Source: an uncultured Spirochaetaceae bacterium (GTDB lineage: Bacteria; Spirochaetota; Spirochaetia; Treponematales; Treponemataceae). Taken from it: DNA of 7,842 bases. The number at the start of each line of letters is the position of its first letter. The stretch's first letter is position 1. The translations under genes and the position numbers were made by a program. Where the stretch lies: contig CACYBG010000034.1 of NCBI GenBank assembly GCA_902772605.1, forward strand, positions 1-7,842. The letters are read 5' to 3'. The notes under the pieces were generated by a model. It was not told the origin of the DNA. It made no database searches and saw nothing but the letters and a program-made list of their open reading frames with translations. Positions 6,281 to 7,842 of this stretch are shown here, piece after piece.

Positions 6281-7842
6281 ATGAACGTGAAATCAATCGG
6301 ATTTAAAATCCTCGTGGGAAACATACTTGTCGTACTTTTTTCTATACTCGTCATTTCAATACCGGTCATTACGATACAGTATAAAAACCTTGCGGCAGAT
6401 GCCATTGCGGAAGGAGAAGGAAAAATCAGCCTGGCCAGTTCCAATCTGAACCTTTTCCTCCAAAAGCCGATAAGCCTCGTCTCCACGACAAAACACTATC
6501 TTGAGACGCATGAGCTCGACCAGACGAACATAGAGAATTTCTTTGAACACACGCTGCGCAACGAAAAACAGTTCTCCGAGCTTTATTTTTCAGGCACGGT
6601 TCCATATAAGAACGGCGGATTCTTTTATGCCAACGACCGATGGACTCCTCCGAGCGATTACGACCAGACGACCAGAGCATGGTTCAAGGCGGGAATTGCC
6701 ACGGATACGTTCGACATTTCAGACCCGTACCTTGATAATGTGACCAACAGCATGGTTGCAGCACTTTCCACGAGCGTAGAAAAAAACGGTCAAAAAATCG
6801 GAGTGCTTGCAGTGGACATTCAGCTCGGTCAGCTCAACGAACAGATTTCAAGCATACAGGTCACAAAGTCCGGAAAGTCTTACCTTTTGGACAAAAACGG
6901 ACTGTACGTCACGAACGACGACACCCAAAAGCTCATGAACGTCGATTTCTTCAAGGAAAAAGGACTGGAATCATTCAGGTCCAAAGTCAAGGGAAAAGAC
7001 AAGTTCTTTACTGATGATACGGGCAAAGGTCAATATCTTGCCGTCCAGGAAATATCAGAGGAAAGCGGATGGATTTTCGTAACGATTGGACCGAAAAGCG
7101 AACTTTATGCGGCCGTATGGAAAAACATCAGCCTCATCATTGTACTTGCAATCATAAGCCTTGTATGTGCAGCGGGAATTGCAGTGTTCATCGCAAGTCC
7201 AATCATCAAGCCGATTAAGGTCGTCGATAAAAACGTCAACGAAATTGCAAGCGGTCATGCCGATTTGACCAAGCGCATTTCAATCCAGAGCCAGGACGAA
7301 ATCGGAAGTCTTGTAGTCGGTTTCAATAAATTCTCCGAAAAGCTTCAGACAATCATCCGCGACATCAAGCATTCAAAGGCATCACTGAACGATGCGGGCG
7401 GAAATCTGTCGGACAGCCTTTCAGAAACCTCAAGTTCCATCACGGAGATTATTGCAAACATCGAAAGCATGCACTCACAAATCAAGAATCAGGTGGACAG
7501 CGTTTCACAGACTGCCGGTGCGGTAAACGAGATTGCATCCAACATCGAATCGCTGGAGCACATGGTTGAAAATCAGACTGCGTGCGTCAGTGAAGCTTCA
7601 TCTGCCGTTGAAGAAATGATTGGAAACATCAATTCGGTCAATTCATCGGTTGATAAGATGGTGTCGTCTTTCGGAAACCTGCGTTCAAACTCACAGGTCG
7701 GAATCAACAAGCAGAAGGATGTAAACGAGCGAATCGGAAACATCGAAATGCAGTCACAGATGCTTCAGGAAGCAAACATCGCCATTTCTGCAATTGCCGA
7801 ACAGACCAACCTTCTTGCAATGAACGCCGCAATTGAAGCAGC
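6281..7842 (+). CDS. Methyl-accepting chemotaxis protein with dCache sensor domain (3' end outside window)
   Basis: The first 520 codons of a transmembrane chemoreceptor; the frame is open to the window edge. TM1 is at about 10-32. A periplasmic dCache-type sensor spans about 33-282 and contains TTRAWF (Arg132, Trp134, Phe135), DPYLD (Tyr150) and AVDI (Asp179), which fit the reported amino-acid-binding dCache signature. TM2 is at about 283-306. HAMP follows at about 307-362, including GHADLTKRI and DEIGSLVVGFNKF. The cytoplasmic coiled-coil signalling domain continues to EQTNLLAMNAAIEA (507-520), the conserved tip that contacts CheA and CheW, where the window ends. The distal methylation helix is missing. 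The start is supported by AAGGA (6266-6270), 10 nt before the ATG, with a hydrophobic helix directly after. It is transcribed divergently from the Ter-like cluster and is probably functionally independent of it. Ligand type is inferred, not shown. Confidence 0.93.
   Translation, partial: MNVKSIGFKILVGNILVVLFSILVISIPVITIQYKNLAADAIAEGEGKISLASSNLNLFLQKPISLVSTTKHYLETHELDQTNIENFFEHTLRNEKQFSELYFSGTVPYKNGGFFYANDRWTPPSDYDQTTRAWFKAGIATDTFDISDPYLDNVTNSMVAALSTSVEKNGQKIGVLAVDIQLGQLNEQISSIQVTKSGKSYLLDKNGLYVTNDDTQKLMNVDFFKEKGLESFRSKVKGKDKFFTDDTGKGQYLAVQEISEESGWIFVTIGPKSELYAAVWKNISLIIVLAIISLVCAAGIAVFIASPIIKPIKVVDKNVNEIASGHADLTKRISIQSQDEIGSLVVGFNKFSEKLQTIIRDIKHSKASLNDAGGNLSDSLSETSSSITEIIANIESMHSQIKNQVDSVSQTAGAVNEIASNIESLEHMVENQTACVSEASSAVEEMIGNINSVNSSVDKMVSSFGNLRSNSQVGINKQKDVNERIGNIEMQSQMLQEANIAISAIAEQTNLLAMNAAIEA

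Noticed and set aside
6273..6284. Three-codon mini-ORF whose TGA overlaps the chemoreceptor ATG
   Set aside because: The AAGGA site is only 2 nt from this ATG, too close for efficient initiation; the overlap is probably chance.
6067..6306. 79-codon plus-strand ORF overlapping the chemoreceptor start
   Set aside because: It starts within the TTGACA box at a TTG, covers the hairpin leader and overlaps the strongly supported receptor start in another frame.

Overview
The window looks like a chromosomal segment of a spirochaete, most probably a host-associated Treponema. The inference rests on the chemoreceptor signalling domain, which has the Ser/Asn-rich heptad style common in treponemes, on moderate GC with A/T-rich intergenic DNA, and on the gene content. 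The species cannot be named from the sequence alone.

Layout. Positions 1-5788 are a compact leftward (minus-strand) cluster of five genes. In transcription order they are: an ATP-grasp ligase (4793-5788), a CitE/HpcH-like TIM-barrel C-C bond lyase (3787-4749), a rhomboid intramembrane serine protease (3103-3705), a long YceG-family protein (818-3100), and the first 272 codons of a TelA/toxic-anion-resistance protein (816 down to 1, cut by the window edge). The last three genes are almost fused: 2 nt separate rhomboid from YceG and 1 nt separates YceG from TelA. An 81-nt gap with a good predicted promoter separates them from the lyase. Positions 5789-6280 are a divergent intergenic region. Positions 6281-7842 carry the start of a rightward methyl-accepting chemotaxis protein, cut inside its signalling hairpin.

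How the genes fit together. Ter-type ATP-grasp, a TIM-barrel C-C lyase, YceG and TelA are known partners in tellurite-resistance/stress (Ter) gene neighbourhoods. There the two enzymes are proposed parts of a biosynthetic module for an unidentified small molecule, and YceG-TelA is a conserved pair, as in the Bacillus subtilis yce cluster. No TerC, TerD or phosphoribosyltransferase gene is visible; if present, they would lie beyond the left edge. The unusual parts are a rhomboid protease embedded and translationally coupled in the cluster, a YceG protein much longer than usual with a threefold internal repeat, and a TelA protein whose N-terminus is a ten-copy, charge-free Met/Asn/Gly/Gln tandem repeat. 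The divergent chemoreceptor matches the dCache amino-acid-binding signature and is probably a separate function.
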